Assembly: GCF_001509795.1 (NCBI RefSeq)
Contig: NZ_LLZN01000067.1
Span: forward strand, 124,001 to 188,000
DNA from: Streptomyces sp. NRRL WC-3605
GTDB lineage: Bacteria; Actinomycetota; Actinomycetes; Streptomycetales; Streptomycetaceae
Direction of reading: 5' to 3'
Length of the DNA: 64,000 bases
The first letter of the stretch is position 1. Each line of letters starts with the position of its first letter. Below are positions 24,511 through 33,340 of this stretch, in pieces. The notes beneath the pieces are model-generated. The model was not told the origin of the DNA. It was given only the letters and a program-made list of their open reading frames with translations, and did not search any database. A program made the translations under genes and the position numbers.

Positions 24511-25764
24511 ATGACCTATCGAGACATCGCATCCAGGCAGGTCCTGGTGTGGGCCGGCACCGCCGTCGCCGCGCGGATGCCGGTCGCCATGACGCCGCTG
24601 GCGCTGGTGTTCCTGGTGAGGGAGCGGCCCGGCGGCTACAGCCTGGGAGCGGCGCTCGCGGCGGTCTACGTGCTCGGCGAGATCGTCGCCGCGCCCGTCC
24701 TCGGCACCCGACTGGACCCGGAGCGCGGCCGGCGGCAGCTGACCGCCGGACTCGCGGGCGGCGCCCTGGGGTTCACCGGGCTCGGGGTCTTCGCCGGGTC
24801 GCACGCCGTGGTGCTCGGCGCGTTCGCGTTCCTCGCCGGAGCCGCTCCGTCCGCGGCCGCCGGAGGGCAGCGCGCACTGCTGACCTTCCTGGTGCCGGAG
24901 CGTGCCGTGGCGCAGGCGCTGTCGGCGGAGTCGATGCTGATGTCCGGTGTGTGGGCGGTGTCGCCGGTCGCGGTCGCCGGGCTGGCCCTCGCCTGGGCGC
25001 CCCGGGTGCCGCTGCTCCTCGCGGCCGTCCTCATGGCGCTGTCCATGGCCGGTCACCGGCTGCTGCCGGCGGGCTGGGCGAAGGAGGGGCAGGGCGGCCG
25101 GGCGAACCGGGTGAGGACCCGTGTGCTCCTGGGTGCCTGGCCGGTGTACGTCACGGGCGCCGCGAGCATCACCCTGCTCGGCCTGACCGAACTCACCCTG
25201 CCCGCCCTGCTGGAGCAGCGCGGGATCGGCGTGGGCTGGACGGGTCCGCTGCTGGCGGGCATGGCGGTGGGGGCGGGCGCCGGAGCGTTCGTGTACGGAC
25301 TGCGGTCCTGGCCGGGGCGATTGCGCTCGCGCAGCGTCGTGCTGATGTGCGGCATGTCGGTGTTCGTGGCGCTGCTCGCGCTGATACCCGACGGGCGGGG
25401 CATGGCGGCCGCCCTGATCCTCGCGGGCATCCTCCAGTCCGGCGCGCTCGTCACCCGCAATCTGTCGCTGCGGGACGCACTGCCACCGGGCGCGCTGGCC
25501 GCCGGCTACTCCGTGCTGTACGCGGCCGCGGGCGCCGGGTACGCGGCGACGGGGTCGCTGGCGGGCGCCCTGCTCCGGGTGGTGGAGCCGTCCACGGCCA
25601 TGCTGGCTGGGGTCGGTGTGACGCTGCTGCTGACCGCGCTGGGCTGGTGGGGGGAGGCCCGGCGGGAGCGGTCACCGGCCGCCGGTGACCTGGAGACAGG
25701 CCCCGCCGCCCGCGCGGAAGGTGCGCCGGTAGCTGGTGGGGGTGACCCCGAGCGCGGCCTGTAG
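24511..25764 (+). CDS. MFS transporter
   Basis: About 417 aa with some twelve hydrophobic segments. ATG at 24511; the upstream extension is non-coding, and TACCGT 10 nt before the ATG may be a -10 box for a leaderless transcript. The last 93 bp overlap the 3' end of the convergent GlxA-like regulator gene. Substrate unknown; the preceding operon makes metabolite import or export possible, but the MFS gene has no TCTGACG palindrome of its own. Confidence 0.8.
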   Translation: MTYRDIASRQVLVWAGTAVAARMPVAMTPLALVFLVRERPGGYSLGAALAAVYVLGEIVAAPVLGTRLDPERGRRQLTAGLAGGALGFTGLGVFAGSHAVVLGAFAFLAGAAPSAAAGGQRALLTFLVPERAVAQALSAESMLMSGVWAVSPVAVAGLALAWAPRVPLLLAAVLMALSMAGHRLLPAGWAKEGQGGRANRVRTRVLLGAWPVYVTGAASITLLGLTELTLPALLEQRGIGVGWTGPLLAGMAVGAGAGAFVYGLRSWPGRLRSRSVVLMCGMSVFVALLALIPDGRGMAAALILAGILQSGALVTRNLSLRDALPPGALAAGYSVLYAAAGAGYAATGSLAGALLRVVEPSTAMLAGVGVTLLLTALGWWGEARRERSPAAGDLETGPAARAEGAPVAGGGDPERGL

Positions 25765-26721
25765 GTGCTGGCGCATCGACTGGGCGGTGCCGAAGCCGGA
25801 CCGCTCGGCCACCTGGTCGACGGAGAGGTCGGTGGTCTCCAGCAGATGCCGGGCCCGTTCCACCCGCTGGCGGGTCAGCCACTGGCCGGGGCTGACACCG
25901 GCCTCCTCACGGAAGCGCCGGGTGAAGGTGCGCACCGACATCGACTCCTGGTCGGCCATGTCGCGCAGCTGGATGGGCTCGTGGAGGTGGGCCAGGGCCC
26001 AGGCCCGGGCGGCCGTCGTGGAGGACTGCTGCGGGTCGGGGACCGGGCGGTGGATGTACTGGGCCTGCCCGCCGTCGCGGTGCGGCGGCACCACCATGTG
26101 GCGGGCCACGTCGGTGGCGACCGCGGTGCCGTGGTCGCGGCGGACCATGTGCAGGCACAGGTCGATCCCGGCGGCGACCCCGGCCGACGTCAGCAGGTCG
26201 CCGTCGTCGATGAACAGCACGTCGGCGTCGACGCCGATCGTCGGGAACAGCTCCTGGAAGCGCCGGGCGTCGGCCCAGTGCGTGGCCGCCGGGCGGCCGT
26301 CCAGCAGTCCGGCCGCGGCCAGGACGTAGACGCCGGTGCAGATGGAGGCGATCCGGGTGCCGGGGCGGATCAGGGCGAGCGCGGCGGCCAGTTCGCCGGT
26401 CAGGACACCTTCCTCGAAGACCGGTCCGCGTTCGTACGACGCCGGGACGATCACGGTGTCCGCGGTGGCCAGGGCCTCCGGGCCGTACTCGACCTGGATG
26501 GCGAAGTCGGCGTCGGTGCGCACCGGTCCGGGCGGCCGGACGGAACAGGTGACGACCTCGTACAGCGGCCGCCCCCCGGCGTCCCGGGGACGGCCGAAGA
26601 CGCGGTGCGGGATGCCCAGTTCGAAGGGGATCGCCCCGTCCAGGGCGAGCACGGCGACCCGGTGGGGCCGCGGCCCCGGGCGGGAGTCCGTCGGGGGCTG
26701 GGGGCTCGGCTCAGGGGGCAT
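25672..26721 (-). CDS. GlxA-type AraC-family regulator with DJ-1/PfpI domain
   Basis: 349 aa. The N-terminal DJ-1/PfpI-like domain contains the Cys elbow SICTGVYVLAAAG. The C-terminal AraC double helix-turn-helix includes SMSVRTFTRRFREEAGVSP and VAERSGFGTAQSMRQHLQ. Divergent from the MFS gene at 26793, which it probably controls through a 9-bp inverted repeat in the 71-bp intergenic space. Confidence 0.9.
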   Translation of the reverse strand: MPPEPSPQPPTDSRPGPRPHRVAVLALDGAIPFELGIPHRVFGRPRDAGGRPLYEVVTCSVRPPGPVRTDADFAIQVEYGPEALATADTVIVPASYERGPVFEEGVLTGELAAALALIRPGTRIASICTGVYVLAAAGLLDGRPAATHWADARRFQELFPTIGVDADVLFIDDGDLLTSAGVAAGIDLCLHMVRRDHGTAVATDVARHMVVPPHRDGGQAQYIHRPVPDPQQSSTTAARAWALAHLHEPIQLRDMADQESMSVRTFTRRFREEAGVSPGQWLTRQRVERARHLLETTDLSVDQVAERSGFGTAQSMRQHLQAALGVTPTSYRRTFRAGGGACLQVTGGR

Positions 26722-26745
26722 GGCCCGATCCTAACGAATGCTGTC

Positions 26746-26783
26746 CTTCGGGCCAATGGATTCAAGGACGCGCAGGCCCGAAG
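26746..26783. promoter_or_regulatory. Inverted repeat between GlxA-like regulator and MFS gene
   Basis: CTTCGGGCC (26746-26754) and GGCCCGAAG (26775-26783) are exact complements separated by 20 nt. A candidate operator for the divergent pair. Confidence 0.45.
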
Positions 26784-26792
26784 CTCGGGGAC

Positions 26793-28118
26793 GTGACTGA
26801 GACGACCCCCGTACTCCACGACAACGCCGCCCCGGACGCCTCCGCCGCCGGGGCACCGTCGCCGCGCCGGCCGCGTGTCCACCGCGCCTGGTTCGTCGCC
26901 GCGGTCGCCTTCGTGACGATCCTCGGCGCCGCCGCCTTCCGTTCCCTGCCCGGCCTGCTCATCGACCCGCTCAACGCCGACTTCGGCTGGTCCCGCGGCA
27001 CGATCGGCGCCGCCGTCTCCATCAACCTGGCGCTGTACGGGCTGACCGCGCCCTTCGCCGCCGCGCTGATGGACCGGTTCGGCATCCGGCGGGTCGTCGC
27101 GGTGGCCCTGGTGCTGATCGCGGCCGGGTCGGGGCTGACCTACTGGATGACGGCGGCCTGGCAACTGCTGCTGTGCTGGGGGCTCCTGGTCGGCCTCGGC
27201 ACCGGCTCGATGGCGCTGGCCTTCGCGGCCACGGTCACCAACCGCTGGTTCACCGAGCGCCGGGGCCTGGTCACCGGCATCCTCACCGCCGCCTCCGCCT
27301 CCGGCCAGCTGATCTTCCTGCCGCTGCTGTCCTGGATGGTCGAGGAGCACACCTGGAAGCCGGCCGTCGTCACCGTCGCGCTCACCGCGCTCGCGGTCGT
27401 CCCCTTCGTCTGGCTGCTGCTGCGCGACCACCCCGCCGACGTGGGCCTCGCGCCCTACGGCACCGAGGAGTTCGTGCCCAAGCCGCCGCCCGCGCGGGGC
27501 GCCGCCCGCCGTGCCGTGACCGTCCTGGTCTCGGCGGCCCGCACCGGTCCGTTCTGGCTGCTGGCGGGCACCTTCGCGATCTGCGGCGCCTCCACCAACG
27601 GCCTCATCCAGACCCACTTCGTGCCCGCCGCCCACGACCACGGCATGCCGATCACGGCCGCCGCCTCCCTGCTCGCGGTGATCGGTGTCTTCGACGTCGT
27701 CGGCACCGTGTTCTCCGGCTGGCTCACCGACCGCTTCGAACCGCGCCGGCTGCTCGCCGTGTACTACGCCCTGCGCGGTGTCTCGTTGCTGTTCCTGCCG
27801 ATGCTGCTCGCCCCGAGCGTCCACCCGCCGATGCTCTTCTTCATCGTCTTCTACGGCCTCGACTGGGTGGCCACCGTCCCGCCCACCGTCGCCCTGTGCC
27901 GGGAGCAGTACGGAGACGACAGCGCTATCGTCTTCGGCTGGGTCCTCGCCTCCCACCAGGTCGGCGCGGCGCTGGTGGCGTTCCTCGGCGGGGTCGCGCG
28001 GGACGTGTTCGGCACCTACGACATGGTCTGGTACGCGTCCGGCGCGCTGTGCGCGGCGGCGGCGCTGATGGCCCTCGTGATCCGGCGCCGCCCGGCGTCG
28101 GCCGTCCCGGCCCTCTGA
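26793..28118 (+). CDS. MFS transporter (monocarboxylate/oxalate-type)
   Basis: 441 aa from a GTG, twelve predicted membrane segments. The motif FGWSRGTIGAAVSI after the first helix and VTNRWFTERRGLVTGI are typical of the OFA/monocarboxylate porter group. Probably takes up or exports a carboxylate and is controlled by the divergent GlxA-like regulator. Confidence 0.85.
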   Translation: MTETTPVLHDNAAPDASAAGAPSPRRPRVHRAWFVAAVAFVTILGAAAFRSLPGLLIDPLNADFGWSRGTIGAAVSINLALYGLTAPFAAALMDRFGIRRVVAVALVLIAAGSGLTYWMTAAWQLLLCWGLLVGLGTGSMALAFAATVTNRWFTERRGLVTGILTAASASGQLIFLPLLSWMVEEHTWKPAVVTVALTALAVVPFVWLLLRDHPADVGLAPYGTEEFVPKPPPARGAARRAVTVLVSAARTGPFWLLAGTFAICGASTNGLIQTHFVPAAHDHGMPITAAASLLAVIGVFDVVGTVFSGWLTDRFEPRRLLAVYYALRGVSLLFLPMLLAPSVHPPMLFFIVFYGLDWVATVPPTVALCREQYGDDSAIVFGWVLASHQVGAALVAFLGGVARDVFGTYDMVWYASGALCAAAALMALVIRRRPASAVPAL

Positions 28119-28125
28119 CCCGCGG

Positions 28126-28734
28126 TCACCGGAACCGGCCCCGGTGGAACAGCAGGGGCGCCCCCTCCCCGTCGGGGGCGCCCAGGGCGTCCACCCGCCC
28201 GACGACGATGAGGTGGTCGCCGCCCGGGTGCACCGCGTGGACCGCGCAGTCGATCCAGGCGAGTGTGCCCGCGAGGCGCGGGGAGCCGGAGACCGGCGCC
28301 GGGTCGTGGCGCACCCCGGCGAACTTGTCGGCACCGCTCACCGCGAAGGCGCGGCACAGCTCCTCCTGCCCGGCGGCCAGCACGTTGACGCAGAAGACGC
28401 CCGCGCGGGCGATGCGCGGCCAGGTCGTCGACGTACGGCCGACCATGAAGGCGACCAGCGGGGGGTCGAGGGACAGGGACGCGAAGGACTGGCAGGCGAA
28501 TCCGGCGGGGCGGTCCGGGGCCCCGGCGTCCGGCGGGGCGGTGACGATCACCACGCCGGTCGCGAAGGTGCCCAGCACCCGCCGGAACACGTCCTGCGGG
28601 ACGGGCGCCCGCTCGTCCTCGCGGACGCAGCGCAGCGCGGGGCGCGGTGGCGCCGGGGCGGGCGGTGCCCCGGCCGGACGGAGGTGACGGACGGCGGCGG
28701 CCGCCATCCCGGCGTGTCCCATCACACCACCCAT
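28126..28734 (-). CDS. Flavin reductase (HpaC/HsaB-like)
   Basis: NAD(P)H:flavin oxidoreductase that supplies reduced flavin to a two-component monooxygenase. The core has the family pattern FRRVLGTFATGVVIVTAPPD, FACQSFASLSLDPPLVAFMV and the late GDHLIVVGRVDALG. The first 40 or so residues are an unusual Ala/Pro-rich extension, and internal ATGs at 28722 and 28707 are alternative starts. A TCTGACG palindrome ends 5 bp upstream of the first ATG. The partner may be the luciferase-like protein at 58276. Confidence 0.82.
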   Translation of the reverse strand: MGGVMGHAGMAAAAVRHLRPAGAPPAPAPPRPALRCVREDERAPVPQDVFRRVLGTFATGVVIVTAPPDAGAPDRPAGFACQSFASLSLDPPLVAFMVGRTSTTWPRIARAGVFCVNVLAAGQEELCRAFAVSGADKFAGVRHDPAPVSGSPRLAGTLAWIDCAVHAVHPGGDHLIVVGRVDALGAPDGEGAPLLFHRGRFR

Positions 28735-28738
28735 TGGA

Positions 28739-28755
28739 ACTGACGAATCGTCAGA
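28739..28755. promoter_or_regulatory. TCTGACG palindrome, site 4
   Basis: ACTGACGAATCGTCAGA has perfect half-sites. It lies between the enoyl-CoA hydratase end and the flavin reductase start and should control the reductase independently. Confidence 0.75.
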
Positions 28756-28782
28756 TTGGAAGCCGTGTGCGGCGGAGAGATG

Positions 28783-29580
28783 TCAGCGGCCCCGGAACAC
28801 CGGGCTCCTGCGCTCCGCGAAGGCCGCCAGACCCTCCGCCGCGTCCTCCGTCGTCAGGTTGATCTCCTGTGCGGCGGCCTCCGCCGCGAAGGCGCCGGCG
28901 CGGTCGCTGTCCCAGGAGGCGTTGACGAGCTGCTTGGTCAGGGCCAGGGCGCGCGTCGGCCCCGCCGCCAGGCGCCCGGCCCAGTCGGCGGCCGCCCCTT
29001 CCAGTTCCCCGTCCGGGACGACCCGGTTGACCAGGCCCAGCCGCTCGGCGTCCGCCGCCGGCAGCGCGTCGCCGAGGAACATCAGCTCCTTGGCGCGGTG
29101 CGGGCCGACGAGCCGGGGAAGCAGATAGGCGCCGCCACCGTCCGGGACGAGACCGCGCCGCACGAAGACCTCGACGAACCGCGCCGACTCGGCGGCCAGC
29201 ACCAGGTCGCAGGCGAGCGCCAGATGGGCGCCGAGGCCGGCCGCCGTCCCGTTCACCGCCGCCAGCACCGGCTTCTCGCAGTCCAGCACGGCCCCGATCA
29301 GCCGCTGGGCGCCGAGCCGGAGCACGCGGGCCACGTCCCCGGTCCGCCGCGCCCCGCCCGCCGTACCGCCCCGCAGGTCCGCCCCGGCGCAGAAGGCACG
29401 CCCGGTGCCGGTGAGGACCACGGCCCGCACCTCCGGGTCCGCGGAGGCCTCGTCGAGCAGGCCGACGACCCGGTCGCGATGGCCGGGCGCGAGGGCGTTC
29501 AGCGCCTCGGGACGGTCCAGGGTGATCCGGCAGACGCCGTCCTCGTGGGAGTGCCGCACCTCCATGTCGGGTGTCGCCAT
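28783..29580 (-). CDS. Enoyl-CoA hydratase/isomerase
   Basis: 265 aa crotonase fold. The oxyanion-hole segments GRAFCAGADL and NGTAAGLGAHLALACDLVL are intact, and Glu/Asp catalytic positions fall in FVRRGLVPDGG. Would hydrate a 2-enoyl-CoA. The start lies 1 nt after the ADP-forming ligase stop, so the pair is coupled; an internal ATG at 29565 is also possible. Confidence 0.88.
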   Translation of the reverse strand: MATPDMEVRHSHEDGVCRITLDRPEALNALAPGHRDRVVGLLDEASADPEVRAVVLTGTGRAFCAGADLRGGTAGGARRTGDVARVLRLGAQRLIGAVLDCEKPVLAAVNGTAAGLGAHLALACDLVLAAESARFVEVFVRRGLVPDGGGAYLLPRLVGPHRAKELMFLGDALPAADAERLGLVNRVVPDGELEGAAADWAGRLAAGPTRALALTKQLVNASWDSDRAGAFAAEAAAQEINLTTEDAAEGLAAFAERRSPVFRGR

Positions 29581-29581
29581 G

Positions 29582-31807
29582 TCAGCGGCACACCACGAGC
29601 GCGTCGAGCGCCACCGCGCCCTGGCCCCGGGGCAGCACCATCAGCGGGTTGACGTCCAGCTCCGCGAGCTCGTCGCCGAGTTCCAGCGCCATGCGCTGCA
29701 CCCGCATCACGACCTCCACGAGCGCGTCGACGTCCGCCGGTGGCCGCCCCCGCACCCCGTCGAGCAGGGCCCGCCCCCGCAGTTCGGCGCACATCCGGCG
29801 GACCTGCTCCTCACCGAAGGGCGGTACCCGGACCGCCGTGTCGCGCAGGACCTCCACCAGCACCCCGCCCAGCCCGAGCGTCACGGTCGGCCCGAACAGC
29901 GCGTCGTGCGAGGCGCCGACGACCATCTCCACGCCCCGCTCCACCATCTGGCAGACCAGCACGCCGTCCAGCGCGATGTCCTCGTAGCGGGCGATGTCGG
30001 TCAGCTCGCGGTAGGCGTCCCGGACCTGGCTGGCCGATGTCAGCCCGATCCGGACCAGGCCCAGCTCGGTCTTGTGGGCGATCCGCGCGCCGGACGCCTT
30101 CATCACCACCGGGTAGCCCACCAGCCCGGCCGCGCGCACGGCCGCCGCCGCGCTGGTCACCAGCTGCTCGCGCGGGACCCGGATGCCGTACGCCCGCAGC
30201 AGCTGCTTCGCCGCGTGCTCGCTCAGCTGCTGCCCCGGCCGCAGCAGGGCCCGCGCCTTGCGGCTGGACGGCGAGGGGGTGCGGGGCGCCTCGTCGAAGG
30301 GGGAGCGGTAGCCGGTGACGAACCGGTGGTGGTCGAGGTACGCGCGGACGGCGGAGACGCAGTTGGCGACCGTGCGGAAGGTGACCACCCGTGAGGAGCC
30401 GAGCAGGACCTCGCGGTAGGCCCGCTCGGTGCCGACCGGCGACCCCCACACCACGCACACCAGTTTGTCCGTGCGCTCGGCGGCGTCCACCAGGTCCTGG
30501 GCGAGCCGGTCGCTCAGCGGCGGGAACGGCCCGGTCACCGGGCAGATCAGCACCCCCACCGCGGGGTCGTCGAGGATCGCGTCGATGATCTTCCGGCCCC
30601 GCTCGTCGCCGACCGGGTGCCCGCCGCTGTCGACCGGGTTGGCCACGCTCAGGTACTGCGGTATCCACTGGTGCAGCTCGGCCTGCCGGGCCCCGGACAG
30701 GACCGGCAGGCGCAGCCCCGCCCCGGCCGCGAGGTCGGCGGCATGGGCGCCCGTGCCGCCGGAGATCGAGTAGACGGCCACACCGTCGGCGCGCGGCGGG
30801 CGGGCGCGGGCCAGCAGGGTGGCGGTGTCCTGGAGTTCGTCCAGGCCGTCCACCCGGATCACCCCGTACTGGCGCAGTGCCGCGTCCACCACCGCGTCCG
30901 CGCCGGTGAGCCGGCCGGTGTGGGAGGCGGCGGTGCGGGCGCCCGCCTCGGTGCGGCCCACCTTGACCGCGACCACGGGCACCTTGCGGCGGGCCGCGCG
31001 GTCGGCGGCGAGCAGGAAGGCCCGGCCGTCCTTGATGCCCTCGACATAGGCGGCGATCACGCCGACCTCGGGCCGCTCGGCGAAGTAGGAGAGGAAGTCG
31101 GCGGTCGTCAGGTCGGCCTCGTTGCCGGTGGGCGCCCAGTGGGACAGGCGCACGCCCAGCTCCTGGAGGGCGAAGACGGGGCGGCCCTGGTGCCCGGACT
31201 GGGTGATGAGCGCGATCGCGGGCCCGTCCAGGTCGTCACGGAACCGCTCGAAGGCGTTCAGGTTGGTGTTGGGCCCGAGCAGCCGTATCCCGGACCGCTC
31301 GACGGCGGCGGTGAGCCGCTGCTGCGCGGCCGCCCCCTCCTCGCCGGTCTCCGCGAACCCGGAGGCGAAGACGACGGCGAACCTCACCTTCACCCGGGCC
31401 AGTTCCTCGATCACCGGCAGCGGGTCGGCGACCAGCAGCACCGCGAGGTCGACCGGCCCGGGCAGGTCGGCGACCGACGGGACGCAGGGGATGCCGAAGA
31501 CGAACGGGCGGGACGGGTGCACGGGGTGCAGCCGGACGCCGGTCCGCCCGGCCCAGTCGAGCAGCCGGCGAGTGATCCCGGTGTTCGGCCGGCCCTCGGT
31601 GTCGGAGGCGCCGATGACGGCCAGGGACTCCGGCCGGAAGAGGCGGTCCAGGTCGGGTACCTCGCAGTACAGCGGACGGCCGCCGACGTCGAGGTCGTCG
31701 GGCTCGGCGGGCCGGCCGTGGACGGCGGGCGCGGGCTGCTCGCCGCAGGCGACGACGCGGCCCCGGCGCGAGTCGGTGGTGAGGGTGCCGTGGGTTGATC
31801 CAAGCAT
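29582..31807 (-). CDS. ADP-forming acyl-CoA synthetase (ACD alpha-beta fusion)
   Basis: 741 aa fusion of both subunits of an NDP-forming acyl-CoA ligase: a CoA-binding domain (ESLAVIGASDTEGRPNTG), a ligase domain with the phospho-His loop ASHTGRLTG, and a C-terminal ATP-grasp domain (GYPVVMKASGARIAHKTELG, ELDVNPLMV). The reaction is reversible with ATP giving ADP rather than AMP. Two tandem TCTGACG palindromes precede it. First gene of an operon with the enoyl-CoA hydratase. Confidence 0.88.
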   Translation of the reverse strand: MLGSTHGTLTTDSRRGRVVACGEQPAPAVHGRPAEPDDLDVGGRPLYCEVPDLDRLFRPESLAVIGASDTEGRPNTGITRRLLDWAGRTGVRLHPVHPSRPFVFGIPCVPSVADLPGPVDLAVLLVADPLPVIEELARVKVRFAVVFASGFAETGEEGAAAQQRLTAAVERSGIRLLGPNTNLNAFERFRDDLDGPAIALITQSGHQGRPVFALQELGVRLSHWAPTGNEADLTTADFLSYFAERPEVGVIAAYVEGIKDGRAFLLAADRAARRKVPVVAVKVGRTEAGARTAASHTGRLTGADAVVDAALRQYGVIRVDGLDELQDTATLLARARPPRADGVAVYSISGGTGAHAADLAAGAGLRLPVLSGARQAELHQWIPQYLSVANPVDSGGHPVGDERGRKIIDAILDDPAVGVLICPVTGPFPPLSDRLAQDLVDAAERTDKLVCVVWGSPVGTERAYREVLLGSSRVVTFRTVANCVSAVRAYLDHHRFVTGYRSPFDEAPRTPSPSSRKARALLRPGQQLSEHAAKQLLRAYGIRVPREQLVTSAAAAVRAAGLVGYPVVMKASGARIAHKTELGLVRIGLTSASQVRDAYRELTDIARYEDIALDGVLVCQMVERGVEMVVGASHDALFGPTVTLGLGGVLVEVLRDTAVRVPPFGEEQVRRMCAELRGRALLDGVRGRPPADVDALVEVVMRVQRMALELGDELAELDVNPLMVLPRGQGAVALDALVVCR

Positions 31808-31838
31808 CGGTCCGCCCGTCCCTGGATGACAGCGATTA

Positions 31839-31855
31839 ACTGACGCAGTGTCAGA
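31839..31855. promoter_or_regulatory. TCTGACG palindrome, site 5
   Basis: ACTGACGCAGTGTCAGA has one mismatch in the right half. It is 32 bp before the ADP-forming ligase start and 8 bp from site 6. Confidence 0.65.
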
Positions 31856-31863
31856 TTAAAGGA

Positions 31864-31880
31864 ACTGACGTTGCGTCAGG
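31864..31880. promoter_or_regulatory. TCTGACG palindrome, site 6
   Basis: ACTGACGTTGCGTCAGG has perfect inner half-sites. Its centre is 25 bp from that of site 5, so two dimers could bind on offset faces of the DNA. Confidence 0.75.
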
Positions 31881-31941
31881 AACCGTCGTGCGGGCAAAAG
31901 TCGGGCGGACGTCTCCCGTTCCGGGCTCGCGGGCGGGACGG

Positions 31942-33120
31942 TCAGGCGGGCAGCCGTGCGACCCCGCGACGCCGGTCGCGGGCGACGGACCGGGCGATCT
32001 TCTGAGCGTCCAACGCCATCTCCCGCAGATTGCCGCTGATGGGGTTGGTGTAGCCGGTGAAGTACAGACCGGGCGCGTCCGCCGGGGTCCGGGCCCCCCG
32101 CACGCCGGGTCTCCCGCGCTCGTCGAGCACGCCGAGATGGCCGACCAGCCCTTCCAGGCCGCGCGCGTAGCCGGTGGCCGCGACGACGGCGTCCGGCGTG
32201 ATCCTGCTGCCGTCCGCGAGGACCACCTTGTCGGTCTCGAAGCCCTCGACGGCTGCGACGATCTCGACGCGGCCCCGGCGCACCGCGTCGACGAGCCCGA
32301 CGTCCAGGACGGGGATCGCGCCCTCCCTGACCCTGCTGTACAGACCGGTGTCGGGACGCGGCAGCCCGTGCGCCGACAGGTCCGGGACGCTGAGCCGGGC
32401 CACGGGCCGGGCCAGCCGGTCGACGAGCCGCACGGGCAGCCGCCGCACGAGGACGCTCGTGAACTGCGCGGGCCACCCGGCGGTCGAGCGGCGCACGATG
32501 TGCGGCACCGTCCGCACCGCGAGCCGCACCCGGGCCGCACCGCCCTCCACGAGGTCCACGGCGATCTCGGACCCGGTGTTCCCGGCGCCCACGACCAGGA
32601 CGTCCCGCCCGGCGTAGGGGGCGGGGGAGCGGTAGTCGCCGGCGTGCAGCAGCTCGCCGCCGTAGCCGTCCCGACCGGGCCAGTCGGGGATGCGCGGTGT
32701 GTGGTTGTACCCGGTGGCCACGACGACGGCGGCGCCCGCCAGCTCCCGGCCGCCGGTGGCGTGCAGCAGCCAGCCGGAGCCGTCCGGCGCGGGGTCGACG
32801 CGGGAGACCTCGACGCCGGTGACGATCTCCAGGTCGTGGTGCTCGGCGTACTTCTCCAAATAGCGCACCATGTCGTCGCGGGAGACCCAGCGCCCGAAGC
32901 GGCGCGGCATCGGCAGGCCGGGCAGCGCCGAGAGGCGCCGGGTGGTGTGCAGATGGAGCCGGTCGTAGTGCCCGCGCCACGAGGCGCCGACCGCGTCCGA
33001 CCGCTCCAGGACGACGGCCCGTATGCCGCGTGCGCGCAGGGCGTACGCGACGGAGAGTCCGCCGGGGCCTCCCCCGACGACGTAGACGGGGCGTTCCGGG
33101 AGGTGTGGGGTGTCGGCCAT
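31942..33120 (-). CDS. FAD/NAD(P)-dependent flavoprotein monooxygenase-like protein
   Basis: 392 aa. An FAD Rossmann motif GGGPGG near residue 14 and a second NAD(P) motif GAGNTG with ATG-type linkers (VATGYNHTP, ATGYARG) fit the CzcO/YUC-like class that oxidises lipophilic substrates or transfers electrons. ATG at 33120; the longer open frame lacks coding character. No TCTGACG site precedes it, so its link to the regulon is uncertain. Divergent from the ECF41 sigma gene. Confidence 0.82.
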   Translation of the reverse strand: MADTPHLPERPVYVVGGGPGGLSVAYALRARGIRAVVLERSDAVGASWRGHYDRLHLHTTRRLSALPGLPMPRRFGRWVSRDDMVRYLEKYAEHHDLEIVTGVEVSRVDPAPDGSGWLLHATGGRELAGAAVVVATGYNHTPRIPDWPGRDGYGGELLHAGDYRSPAPYAGRDVLVVGAGNTGSEIAVDLVEGGAARVRLAVRTVPHIVRRSTAGWPAQFTSVLVRRLPVRLVDRLARPVARLSVPDLSAHGLPRPDTGLYSRVREGAIPVLDVGLVDAVRRGRVEIVAAVEGFETDKVVLADGSRITPDAVVAATGYARGLEGLVGHLGVLDERGRPGVRGARTPADAPGLYFTGYTNPISGNLREMALDAQKIARSVARDRRRGVARLPA

Positions 33121-33340
33121 GATTCGGAGCGTAATCACGCAAGGGATTGATGGGTCTCGGTCAAGCCCGGAATTGATTGCGGATCGATCACGACTGCAGG
33201 AGACCTGGGTGGGACCTGTGACGTAGCTCTCCTGGTTGTGGGCGCGGGGCCCGGGGTGCGGGGGCGCGGTGTGCCCGCGGCGCTGCCCGGCGGACGTCTC
33301 CACCTGCCCTTGCGTGTCACGAGAGTTAGGATCCGAACCC

